A stretch of 64,000 nt of DNA from Agathobaculum hominis (GTDB lineage Bacteria; Bacillota; Clostridia; Oscillospirales; Butyricicoccaceae): assembly GCF_014288055.1 (NCBI RefSeq), contig NZ_JACOPK010000001.1:292120-356119 (forward strand), read 5' to 3'. Made by a program: the position numbers and the translations under genes. Shown here piece by piece: positions 33,686 through 41,398 of the stretch. The stretch's first letter is position 1. The number at the start of each line of letters is the position of its first letter. A model generated the notes under the pieces. That model had not been told where the DNA came from and ran no database searches. It saw only the letters and a list, made by a program, of their open reading frames with translations.

Positions 33686-33981
33686 TTAGAGGTTCACCCT
33701 TTCCTTTTCAACAGTTTCACGAAATGTTATGTCACTGGGAACTTGAGCCCGCTGCTCCAAAGCACTGATCGTGATCAAATCAATCTTCTTCCGCAAAGCA
33801 TCTTCCAAATCACAGTATAAAGCACCGAGGGCAAATAAGCCTTTGAGCGAGGTCCCGGACGTATCAATCAGAAGATCAATATCACTCTCATCAGTTGCTT
33901 CTCCGCGAGCATATGAACCAAATGGTAACGAACCGCAACCGGTGCGATACGGCGGCGAATTTCTTCTATGGTGTAAATCAT
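33686..33981 (-). pseudogene. MNT-type nucleotidyltransferase antitoxin remnant
   Basis: ATG 33981 follows GGGAGG and encodes MIYTIEEIRRRIAPVAV, then the reading frame is lost. In another frame FGSYARGEATDESDIDLLID gives the GS...DxD nucleotidyltransferase motif and the protein runs through LITISALEQRAQVPSDITF to TAA at 33688-33686. A small deletion between the start and the GS motif explains the shift. MNT proteins neutralise HepT toxins by AMPylation. Confidence 0.75.
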
Positions 33982-34134
33982 ATTCTCGCCTCCCTACAAC
34001 GAAAATAGCATATCTACACTTATAGCATAGCCGTTTTCAATCAAAAAGTCCATATACCAACCGGAAATCCAGCGTACGAAAGTTTTTCAACTGTTCACCG
34101 AGCGCACAATATCATATACTATCCCTATCATCAG

Positions 34135-34266
34135 GTCAACGTAATCCATTTGTCAACGTATTCCGCCCGGGCCGTATTCTGTCCGGAGCCGTACCAGACC
34201 GTTTGAACCTGAGAGAGCCGAGCAAGACCATGTGAATCCCAATTCGGGACGCATATGGTCTTTTCT
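34135..34266 (+). promoter_or_regulatory. Leader/attenuator shared by both cassette arms (copy B)
   Basis: Direct repeats GTCAACGTA at 34136-34144 and 34152-34160, GC block CCGCCCGGGC, CCGTA, TTTGAACCTGA, and hairpin AGACCAT / ATGGTCT (34225-34261) with an inner AATCCC / CGGGA stem, then TTTTC. Start codon follows 40 bases later. Block order, content and spacing repeat copy A at 26500-26640. Confidence 0.65.
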
Positions 34267-34300
34267 TGTGTTCAAAACACGAAAAGGAGGAACAAAAACT

Positions 34301-35446
34301 ATGAAATTCATCGCAAACCGGTCTGAATTACTGCCTATCGCCAAACGATGCTGTCTGGTGATCGGGCGGCAGTTCACGACCAAAGAAACCGTCTGCGTCC
34401 TGATGGAAGCAGACGAAAAACAGAACCTCGTGCAGTTCACCGCACAGGGAAACGAATGCGTCTTACAGGCGCGTCTGCATTGTCGGGTGGAGCAAGACGG
34501 CAAAGCCTTGCTCATCGGCAGCGTGTTTCAGTCCATGCTGGAGCTGTTCGGGGACGAAGCGACTACGGTCGAAACCGACAAGTCAACGATTTCCGTCCGC
34601 AACGCGAAAGCAGGCTACCGCTTTACGTTGATGGACACCGCGAAGTATCCTGTTCCCGAACCATGCACGCCGGATTTGCTCACAGAAGCCGGAAACCTCT
34701 GCGAAATTGGCGCGAAAGTGCTGTTTTCTGCGGCGAAAAGCAACGGTTGTAATTCGCGTGCGCTGAACTGCGTTCATGTCATGGTGCATGACGGCAGATG
34801 GTCCGCGACAAGCTGTGACGGCTACCGCCTGACGGTCGTATCCGAAGATACGAGCCGCACCGAACCGCTGGATCTGCTGCTTTCGGTCGAGGCTATGAAA
34901 ATCGTGCTGAATGTCTTTCATGGCGTAAAACATTGCAAAATCGGTATTTCTGGAAGCTATGCCGTGTTCTGCGGGCCGCAGATAGTTCTGTATGCAAAGC
35001 TGAATGAACAGAAGTTCACGAACGTACAGCCGATTCTGGACGGTTATTGCATGATGCACGAAATCGAGGTTTCGGGGAACGCGCTGCTTGACTCGCTCAA
35101 ACGAGTGAGTGCCGGCAGCACGAACAATGCCAAACTGCTGCTGAACCAGATAGATAAACACACTCTGCGACTGCAATTTTTGTCCGGCATGGACAGCACG
35201 ATTACCGGTCAGACCGAGTTGGACTGCACCGTGAGAACACCGCTGCCGCAGGAAGGTTTCTGCTACAACTATACCTATCTGCGCGAAGCCGCGACACTAA
35301 TGCAAGGTAAAAGTATCGAAGTGCAGTTTGACAAGGGCGGTGCGCTCATGCTGCGTGCAGACAACGAACTGCATTTGCTTTTGCCGCTGCGGCTGCCGAA
35401 AACCGAAGCGAAACCCAAGACCGGACGCACGCGCAAAGCGGCGTGA
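34301..35446 (+). CDS. dnaN: DNA polymerase III beta-clamp-like protein
   Basis: 381 residues from ATG 34301 (AAAAGGAGG). Three clamp-like domains can be followed: MKFIANRSELLPIAKRCCLV, the middle CVHVMVHDGRWSATSCDGYR with LTVV, and the end MLRADNELHLLLPLRLP. The DGYRL motif and the C-terminal LLPLR ending are typical of beta sliding clamps. It is the first gene of the plus arm and presumably a second clamp dedicated to the element. Divergence from chromosomal DnaN looks high. Confidence 0.8.
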   Translation: MKFIANRSELLPIAKRCCLVIGRQFTTKETVCVLMEADEKQNLVQFTAQGNECVLQARLHCRVEQDGKALLIGSVFQSMLELFGDEATTVETDKSTISVRNAKAGYRFTLMDTAKYPVPEPCTPDLLTEAGNLCEIGAKVLFSAAKSNGCNSRALNCVHVMVHDGRWSATSCDGYRLTVVSEDTSRTEPLDLLLSVEAMKIVLNVFHGVKHCKIGISGSYAVFCGPQIVLYAKLNEQKFTNVQPILDGYCMMHEIEVSGNALLDSLKRVSAGSTNNAKLLLNQIDKHTLRLQFLSGMDSTITGQTELDCTVRTPLPQEGFCYNYTYLREAATLMQGKSIEVQFDKGGALMLRADNELHLLLPLRLPKTEAKPKTGRTRKAA

Positions 35447-35459
35447 AAAGGAGAACATT

Positions 35460-35864
35460 ATGAAGAAAACGATTCTGATACCGGCCGGTATTGCCGAGAA
35501 AATCATTCATTTCAAGCCGGAAAACCGTCTGCTCAGCGCAATAGGGCAGTTTTCGCCGGAACGCCGCAATTTCTGGCATCCGGTGCAGAGTTATTACCTG
35601 ACGAACGAAAGCATCTGCGAGGCGAACGCATTTTTTCGCCAGCTTCGCAAGTCTGTACTGCATAGCGAACCGGCCATGCGCCGTTTCTGCGCGGCCAATC
35701 CCGATGCTCGTCAGCCGGATTTCTGGTGCCCGACTTACGATTTTGCACACTTCGGCATGGTGAATGATTACCGCCTGCGCTGTATGTGCAACCACGGCGA
35801 TTTCAATTATCTGCTGATGGTTTATCGCAAAAGCAGTTCGCAGCTGAACGGAAAGGCGGCGTGA
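35460..35864 (+). CDS. Small cassette protein of unknown function
   Basis: 134 residues from ATG 35460 (AAAGGAG), 13 bases after the clamp gene. Rich in aromatic residues, Arg and Cys (RRNFWHPVQSYYLTNESICE, CPTYDFAHFG, RLRCMCNHGDFNYLL). No domain recognised; Cys and His could bind a metal. It lies between clamp and MoxR genes. Confidence 0.6.
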   Translation: MKKTILIPAGIAEKIIHFKPENRLLSAIGQFSPERRNFWHPVQSYYLTNESICEANAFFRQLRKSVLHSEPAMRRFCAANPDARQPDFWCPTYDFAHFGMVNDYRLRCMCNHGDFNYLLMVYRKSSSQLNGKAA

Positions 35865-35866
35865 CG

Positions 35867-37225
35867 ATGACTTTACGAGAGAAAATGCAGGCAGTAATGA
35901 CCGAACTGAACGGCGAAATCGCAGAGCGTGACGAGCTGATTTACGCTATCGCACTGGCACTGCTGTCCGAGAGCAATCTGTTTATTCTGGGCGATCCCGG
36001 ACAGGCAAAAAGTTTCGTAGTAAACGAGTTCCGCAAGCGCATTACCGGCGCAAAACAGTTTGAACGTCTGCTCTCCAAGCAGACTGACGAGGAAGCGTTA
36101 TTCGGTCGGCTCGATCTGGCGAGCCTGATCCCCGGAGCCGTACCGGCGCAGGTGCTTGCGAAAGATGCCCATTACCAGAAGATGAAGCAGCAGCTTCACT
36201 CTGTTATGCAGGCCGTACAGGCGAATCCCGCAGATACTTCGGCTACGGCACAGCTGAAACAGCTTTCTGAAGCTATGGAGCAGTACCAGAAAGGTCTGTC
36301 ACTGCTTGTGGGCGGCAAGCCGACCACGATCACCGAGGGCAAAATTCCGGACGCGCATATCGTCTTTCTGGACGAGATCTTCAAGGCCGGTGACGGTATT
36401 CTGAACTCACTGCTTACCGTTCTGAACGAAAAACGCTACACAAACGAGGGCGTGACCGTGCAGATTCCGGTGATCTCGTTCTTTTCCGCATCGAATGAAA
36501 TTCCGAATTTCCGCAACAAGGAAGAACAGATTCTCGCGCCGCTGTATGACCGTTTTCAGCTCAAAGTGGTGACGCACAATGTCCAGAAACGCAAGGCGCG
36601 GCTGAAGATCCTGCACGAAAAGCAGAGTACGCGGTTTGGCACAGTGACGGCGACCGTTACACTGGACGAACTGTACGCCATGCAGTCCGAGGTGAAAGCC
36701 GTTGTCATTCCGCCGTCGATCAACGAATTGATGGACGATGTACTGTGCGAACTGCGCCGCCAGAGTATCACGGTTTCCGACCGCAAATTCTTCGGTTTCG
36801 GACGTATCGCACAGGCGGCGGCATGGCTGAACGGCCACGCGGAAGTGCAGCCGAATGACCTGCTTTCGCTCAAAAACTACCTCTGGAACGAGCCGAAAGA
36901 AATCGAAACCGTGTGTGCCGTGCTGGAAAAGCTGTGCGACAATCCGCTGCGTACTCGCCTTGAGGAACTGCTGCACAAGGGCAGGGACGCTTTTGAGGCG
37001 TTCAATGCCGCGCCGTCCGTCAAGGCACTTGTGCCGCTGCGAAGTGCGTTCGCTGCACTGTATCAGGAGTGGCGCGCGCTTGATGACAGCGCACAGTCTG
37101 ACAAACAGCGTGCGCAGACCGCGCAGACACTTGCCGAGTTGGAAGCACTCAATCGCAAAGCGCATGATGCGTGCCGTTTTTCGTACAGCACGCTGGAAGA
37201 ACTCAGTATTTTGCAGACCGCATAA
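35867..37225 (+). CDS. MoxR/RavA-type AAA+ ATPase
   Basis: 452 residues from ATG 35867 (GGAAAGGCGG). Walker A GDPGQAKS at 42-49, Walker B HIVFLDEIFKAG with sensor region LTVLNEKRYTNEG, then SASNEIPNFRNKEEQILAPL, as in MoxR family members of the RavA branch. The C-terminal part is helical. Such ATPases act with a VWA-domain protein to remodel or activate a target; the VWA partner is encoded two genes downstream at 37823. Confidence 0.85.
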   Translation: MTLREKMQAVMTELNGEIAERDELIYAIALALLSESNLFILGDPGQAKSFVVNEFRKRITGAKQFERLLSKQTDEEALFGRLDLASLIPGAVPAQVLAKDAHYQKMKQQLHSVMQAVQANPADTSATAQLKQLSEAMEQYQKGLSLLVGGKPTTITEGKIPDAHIVFLDEIFKAGDGILNSLLTVLNEKRYTNEGVTVQIPVISFFSASNEIPNFRNKEEQILAPLYDRFQLKVVTHNVQKRKARLKILHEKQSTRFGTVTATVTLDELYAMQSEVKAVVIPPSINELMDDVLCELRRQSITVSDRKFFGFGRIAQAAAWLNGHAEVQPNDLLSLKNYLWNEPKEIETVCAVLEKLCDNPLRTRLEELLHKGRDAFEAFNAAPSVKALVPLRSAFAALYQEWRALDDSAQSDKQRAQTAQTLAELEALNRKAHDACRFSYSTLEELSILQTA

Positions 37226-37237
37226 GGAGGAAAAGCT

Positions 37238-37759
37238 ATGTTAAACCAGATTATTTTGATCGGTCGCTTGACCAAAGATCCCGAACGGCGCGGCCAGAAC
37301 AGCGAAAAGCCGGTGGCCGTTATCCGTCTAGCGGTGGACCGCGATTTCAAGCGTGACGGTGATCCGGACGCGGACTTTTTTAACTGCTCCGTGTTCGGCA
37401 ATCAGGCGAAATTCGTGTTGGAATACGGCAAAAAGGGACGTTTGGTGTCCTTGGTGGGCCGTATGCAGCAGCGCGAGTGGACTGACCAGCAGACAGGCGA
37501 AAAGCACACGGTCTACGAGGTTTCCGGTTCGGACATCAAGTTTCTGGACAAGAAACCGGAGAATGTCGGTACGCCTGCCGCACAGAACCATGCCGCACAG
37601 AACATGGCACCGCCTGCACCGGTACAGCCGCCGATGAACGACTATCCGCAGCCCATTCCGGGCGCGGCCGCGCAGTATCCGACACCGGATTTCTCCGGTG
37701 TGCCGGACAGCTATGCGTGGGGGCCGGGCGGTGCGCCGATGGACAATCCGCCGTTCTGA
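37238..37759 (+). CDS. ssb: Single-stranded DNA-binding protein
   Basis: 173 residues from ATG 37238 (AAGGAGG). OB fold clear (MLNQIILIGRLTKDPERRGQ, FFNCSVFGNQAKFVLEYGKK, GRMQQREWTDQQTGEKHTVY). Long Pro/Ala/Gln linker, and the C-terminal tip is MDNPPF instead of the usual DDDIPF, which may alter which partner proteins it recruits. Element-borne SSB. Confidence 0.9.
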   Translation: MLNQIILIGRLTKDPERRGQNSEKPVAVIRLAVDRDFKRDGDPDADFFNCSVFGNQAKFVLEYGKKGRLVSLVGRMQQREWTDQQTGEKHTVYEVSGSDIKFLDKKPENVGTPAAQNHAAQNMAPPAPVQPPMNDYPQPIPGAAAQYPTPDFSGVPDSYAWGPGGAPMDNPPF

Positions 37760-37773
37760 TAACAAAACCGAAA

Positions 37774-37808
37774 GTGCCGCAGAGTAATACGCTCTGCGGC
37801 ACGATTTT
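37774..37808 (+). terminator. Terminator between ssb and the VWA gene
   Basis: An 11-bp stem GTGCCGCAGAG / CTCTGCGGCAC with a 7-base loop, then GATTTTTA. The VWA start is only 15 bases beyond, so VWA expression probably depends on read-through. Confidence 0.75.
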
Positions 37809-37822
37809 TAGAGGAGAAAATT

Positions 37823-39334
37823 ATGAAATACAGATTTTTTACATTGAAACAGGCAGAAAACGCTCTGCGCCTTGCCGAAAAAAACGTTGCGCCGCGAATT
37901 GATGAGGTGTTCCGCCCAACAAGGCTGGAGCAGATGATTTTTGAGAACGCGGGCGGCGATGCCGAAAACAAGGCACTGACCGAACTGTTCCACTTGCTGT
38001 ACGCTTCGGAACATCGTCCGACAGAAGCGGATTCGCGTTTCTCGGCGGCGAACTGCCGTGCGGCAGTGGTGAATATGCTGCAAAATCAGCCGGAATACGG
38101 TGAATTTCGGCGTTTCTGCGCGGGAAATGATTTCGTTGCGATAGAAACCGCGAAAATGCTGGTGCAGACTGTTTCGGAGATAGAAAAGCACTTGATGGAC
38201 GCGCTCGGCAAACTGCCGATGGTTTTGTCAAGGCTTTACGAAAAACAGAACCGTTTACATGAAAAAGTGCAAAGCAATCTCGCAAAAGTGCAGAATGACA
38301 GCACAGAACTGCCGGAAATATTACACTCGGCAGAACAGCTTGCAAGCGTTGCCGAACAAATCGGAGTCGTTCGCACTATGCTGTCCGACACGCTCCGTAA
38401 GCAGCTTTCGCAGAAGGAAGCTGCCTTACAAACGGCAGCGCAGGAAAGTCTGGAAACTGCCCGAACGGTGGCATATGCGTCTGCCTGCTGGGGTTCAGAG
38501 CCCGGAAACGGCACAGAAAAAGCACAACAGAACCAAGAACTGCTCTGCAAGCTGAAAGAAAACGACTATCTGCGTGACATTACGCGCCAGCTTGGCCGCA
38601 TGAAAGAGGTGCTTTCCGCATTGCGGAAGAATGGTTATGCGCATGGTCGCGGCGAAAAATTCTCACTGACGCGCGGCCGCGATTTGAAAAACCTGCTGTC
38701 CGGTGAACTTGCGCTGTTAGCGTCACCCGCAACTATGCCGCTGTTTCTGCGGCGGTACAATGCGAAAGGGCTGACACAGTACGCCAAGCGCGAGAAGATC
38801 CGCAAGGGCGGCGGTGATGTGATCGTCTGTCTGGACGAGTCCGGCTCGACCTGCGGCGAAAATGCCGCATGGGGCAAAGCACTGGCATTGGCCGTGCAGG
38901 ACATCTGTGCCCACGAGGGCAGAAAGTTTGCGCTGATACACTTTTCCGGCAAAGATGAAGTGCGTACCGACCGTTTTCTGCCGGGAAAATTCACCGCCGA
39001 GGAACTTCTTGCGGCCGCAGAGCATTTCTTTGACGGCGGCACGGATTTTGAAACGCCGCTGAAAGAAGCACTGCGCCTGATGGACGAAGAGGCCTTTGAA
39101 AACGCCGATATTCTGTTCATCACGGACGGTTACTGCGATATTTCGGACAAATTAGCCGAAAAGTTGCAGAATGAAGTTTCTGACGCACGGTGTTCGGTGA
39201 TCGGTCTGCTGATGGACCAGGACTCGCCGGGAGAGGCGTTTTCGCTGGAATGGTTCTGCGAGAGGGTATTGCGAATGAGCCAAGTCAGCCATATGGATAT
39301 TGAACAGCAGCTTTTCAATCATAATGTCCCATAA
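37823..39334 (+). CDS. VWA-domain protein (ViaA-like partner of MoxR)
   Basis: 503 residues from ATG 37823 (AGAGGAG). Helical N-terminal two-thirds; the C-terminal von Willebrand A domain carries the metal site DESGST, a conserved Thr region FDGGTDFETPL and the ADILFITDGYCDIS strand. Together with the MoxR ATPase this resembles RavA-ViaA. The last 20 bases overlap the convergent gene at 39315-39911. Confidence 0.85.
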   Translation: MKYRFFTLKQAENALRLAEKNVAPRIDEVFRPTRLEQMIFENAGGDAENKALTELFHLLYASEHRPTEADSRFSAANCRAAVVNMLQNQPEYGEFRRFCAGNDFVAIETAKMLVQTVSEIEKHLMDALGKLPMVLSRLYEKQNRLHEKVQSNLAKVQNDSTELPEILHSAEQLASVAEQIGVVRTMLSDTLRKQLSQKEAALQTAAQESLETARTVAYASACWGSEPGNGTEKAQQNQELLCKLKENDYLRDITRQLGRMKEVLSALRKNGYAHGRGEKFSLTRGRDLKNLLSGELALLASPATMPLFLRRYNAKGLTQYAKREKIRKGGGDVIVCLDESGSTCGENAAWGKALALAVQDICAHEGRKFALIHFSGKDEVRTDRFLPGKFTAEELLAAAEHFFDGGTDFETPLKEALRLMDEEAFENADILFITDGYCDISDKLAEKLQNEVSDARCSVIGLLMDQDSPGEAFSLEWFCERVLRMSQVSHMDIEQQLFNHNVP

Positions 39335-39911
39335 CGATTGCGGTTACGACTCCATTTTCGACTTTTACATGTAATAAATCGTCTATTATTCCATCTCGAA
39401 CCGAAGGAGAACCGTATAAATCAAGATAACGTTCCTCACTGTCACCAACTCGCAGACCACGCACCGTCTTATGCCGCCAGAACAGCCATCGGCGCGTTAG
39501 CGGAATTTCGTCCGGGGCAACGGTTAGAATAACACGATTACGCTCCTTATCCCATTTTGCTGCCATCATATATTTTTCCTGAAGGTATGTAATGGGAGTG
39601 TATACTACATTATCCTGTAACAAACCGACCACTGTTACCGTGTTTTGCTGTATGGTAAATGTTTTTTCATCTATACTGCCGCCCAGTCTGCTGACTACTT
39701 CATTTATCGGTACATACGGCTCATTCTCATGCCAAATCACAGGATTCTGTAAAGAAATTTCCTCTCCGTTCTGTAATGCTGCGGTACTGCCGATTTCTAT
39801 GCTCAGGGAAATATTGGTTCGTTCCAGATAGTTGATTCGCCAAAAGGCTATCCCGATTGCTAAAACCAGTGAGATAATCGGAATGATGTATGTTTTCAGA
39901 GATTTCAGCAT
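39315..39911 (-). CDS. Membrane-anchored copper-amine-oxidase-N-like protein
   Basis: 198 residues. One N-terminal membrane anchor (YIIPIISLVLAIGIAFW), then a domain pattern AALQNGEEISLQNPVIWHEN, EPYVPINEVVSRLGGSID, typical of copper amine oxidase N-terminal-like modules in Clostridia, where they act as cell-surface adapters rather than oxidases. C-terminal half (VGDSEERYLDLYGSPSVRDG) unknown. The class-2 promoter lies at 39973-39945. No copper ligands are evident. Confidence 0.65.
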   Translation of the reverse strand: MLKSLKTYIIPIISLVLAIGIAFWRINYLERTNISLSIEIGSTAALQNGEEISLQNPVIWHENEPYVPINEVVSRLGGSIDEKTFTIQQNTVTVVGLLQDNVVYTPITYLQEKYMMAAKWDKERNRVILTVAPDEIPLTRRWLFWRHKTVRGLRVGDSEERYLDLYGSPSVRDGIIDDLLHVKVENGVVTAIVMGHYD

Positions 39912-39944
39912 GGCAGAGTTCCTCCAAATAGTTTTCTATATAAG

Positions 39945-39973
39945 TATAACACATATATATTGAAAAATGTGAC
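39945..39973 (-). promoter_or_regulatory. Promoter motif GTCACA-N17-GTTATA (class 2)
   Basis: GTCACA at 39973-39968, 17 bases, GTTATA at 39950-39945, 34 bases before the ATG at 39911. The ATGTCACATTTT context and spacing are identical to 16784-16756. Confidence 0.65.
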
Positions 39974-39984
39974 ATACAAAAAAG

Positions 39985-40022
39985 ACGGCAATGGATTAAC
40001 AATCGTGTTTATCCATTGCCGT
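39985..40022 (-). terminator. Terminator for phosphodiester-glycosidase-like gene 2
   Basis: A 12-bp stem ACGGCAATGGAT / ATCCATTGCCGT with a 14-base loop; on the minus strand it is followed by CTTTTTTG. It ends just before the class-2 promoter for 39911. Confidence 0.85.
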
Positions 40023-40029
40023 TTTCTAG

Positions 40030-40914
40030 TTAGTTATGTACTGCACAAATCGCACTGCCATACAATTTTTGCGCATTGCCGATTTGTGTTACCTTACCAG
40101 CTGCCATGCCATTGGTATACCCTGCGGCTACTCGCATCTGGCTGGCACTGCCGCCGTCCAGATTGATGGCTACCTTACAACCTAGGTCCTGCATAAGATG
40201 AGCTGCGGTGAAAAGATCCATTGGTGCATCGCCATCGGTTACAACCATAAACCCTTCTTTGGCTTTCTGATTGCTATCAGTGGAAATGCCGAGCATAGTG
40301 CGCGCATGAGGCGAGCCAGCACTTCTTTCCGTAATTTCATTATTGAAATGACACGTTGCAACATTAAGATTCTTGCCGTTCGCAATACGCATGCCCCGAG
40401 AGTACAGCGCAGTGTCAAATACACTCTTTCCATCCGAAACTAGCGGATGCGCTCCCGCAATAATTACATCGCACGCCGGATAAGCCTGCGCCAGTTCATT
40501 AGCACCTGCAAACCAACGCAGCAATACGGTACCATCACTTTTGAAACAAATATGAGGAATTCCGCGACCATCTTCCCGTGTTGCGCTGCAGTTCGCTGCC
40601 TGCGCAACAGATGTGATCTGTTTACCTGAGCAAAACAGCTTCTTATCGGCATAGAAAATACCATAGAAACCAACGTTGTCCTTCTCACTGAACGTAGCTG
40701 CGTTTGTCTTTGCCATAACTTTAGATGCCGATGCGCCAAGGGGATTCATGTTCGCCATTGTCGAAAATCTCTGATTCAGTGCTGCCGGAATAATCTTAGC
40801 ATTAGACAACTTTACTCGAAAGACCTTGATACCGTCCAGTACAACACCGTTATATTCGTAAGCGATGCTAGATAAGTTGTCACTCTTTAACTTTGCAATC
40901 TGTCGATGCGCTAT
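40030..40914 (-). CDS. Leaderless phosphodiester-glycosidase-family protein 2, ATA start
   Basis: 294 residues if translation begins at ATA (40914-40912), which lies eight bases after a perfect AGGAGG and opens AHRQIAKLKSDNLSSIAYEY. No in-frame ATG or GTG is nearby; the next candidate is TTG at 40809. The C-terminal half has the NAGPA signature MQDLGCKVAINLDGGSASQM and a preceding FMVVTDGDAPM. No signal peptide. Class-1 promoter at 40988-40959; holin and sigma genes are immediately upstream. Confidence 0.7.
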   Translation of the reverse strand: MAHRQIAKLKSDNLSSIAYEYNGVVLDGIKVFRVKLSNAKIIPAALNQRFSTMANMNPLGASASKVMAKTNAATFSEKDNVGFYGIFYADKKLFCSGKQITSVAQAANCSATREDGRGIPHICFKSDGTVLLRWFAGANELAQAYPACDVIIAGAHPLVSDGKSVFDTALYSRGMRIANGKNLNVATCHFNNEITERSAGSPHARTMLGISTDSNQKAKEGFMVVTDGDAPMDLFTAAHLMQDLGCKVAINLDGGSASQMRVAAGYTNGMAAGKVTQIGNAQKLYGSAICAVHN

Positions 40915-40958
40915 TTTATTGACCTCCTAAAACTTTTTGAACACATGTGTTATATAGC

Positions 40959-40988
40959 AAAAAGAGCAGCTATTAACTCAAATGTAAA
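40959..40988 (-). promoter_or_regulatory. Promoter motif TTTACA-N17-TCTTTTT (class 1)
   Basis: TTTACA at 40988-40983, 17 bases, TCTTTTT at 40965-40959, 45 bases before the ATA start. It lies in the short gap after the holin gene. Confidence 0.75.
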
Positions 40989-40996
40989 CTGATAAT

Positions 40997-41398
40997 TTAT
41001 TTTTTATTTAGTTGAACTAAAATATCTTTTAGCTTTTGTGGAATCGGCAACCCCAATTCTGTTGTGTTTTCTAAAATCGAAATTCCTTCATTAGACATAT
41101 AGAAGAAAATAATTGCCGTTTGCAGCATTTGACCTTGTCCAATTGCATAAGCATCGAGCAAATGACCCATGCCCACGAAGGCCATAATCATCATTTTTTT
41201 AAAGATACCGCGTGCTCCAACTGCACTGGATACTTCTTTGTTGACTATTGCCAACATAACGCCACTAATGTAGTCAATTGCCATGAATACAATCAATGTA
41301 TAAAGTGCCGGTGTTCCACCACCCCAAAACCAGCCCAATGCTGCACCTATAACAGATATATAGGTGGTTATCAATCTAATATCCTCCACATTATTCAC
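40997..41398 (-). CDS. Phage-type holin (toxin-secretion/lysis holin family)
   Basis: 133 residues with four hydrophobic segments (about 9-25, 30-50, 65-85, 95-108) and the family core LYTLIVFMAIDYISGVMLAI followed by EVSSAVGARGIFKKMMIM. This family includes phage holins and TcdE-like proteins used to release leaderless clostridial toxins. Its start overlaps the sigma gene stop by four bases, so the two are co-translated. No endolysin is next to it, which argues against a simple prophage lysis module and for a secretion role. Confidence 0.8.
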   Translation of the reverse strand: MNNVEDIRLITTYISVIGAALGWFWGGGTPALYTLIVFMAIDYISGVMLAIVNKEVSSAVGARGIFKKMMIMAFVGMGHLLDAYAIGQGQMLQTAIIFFYMSNEGISILENTTELGLPIPQKLKDILVQLNKK

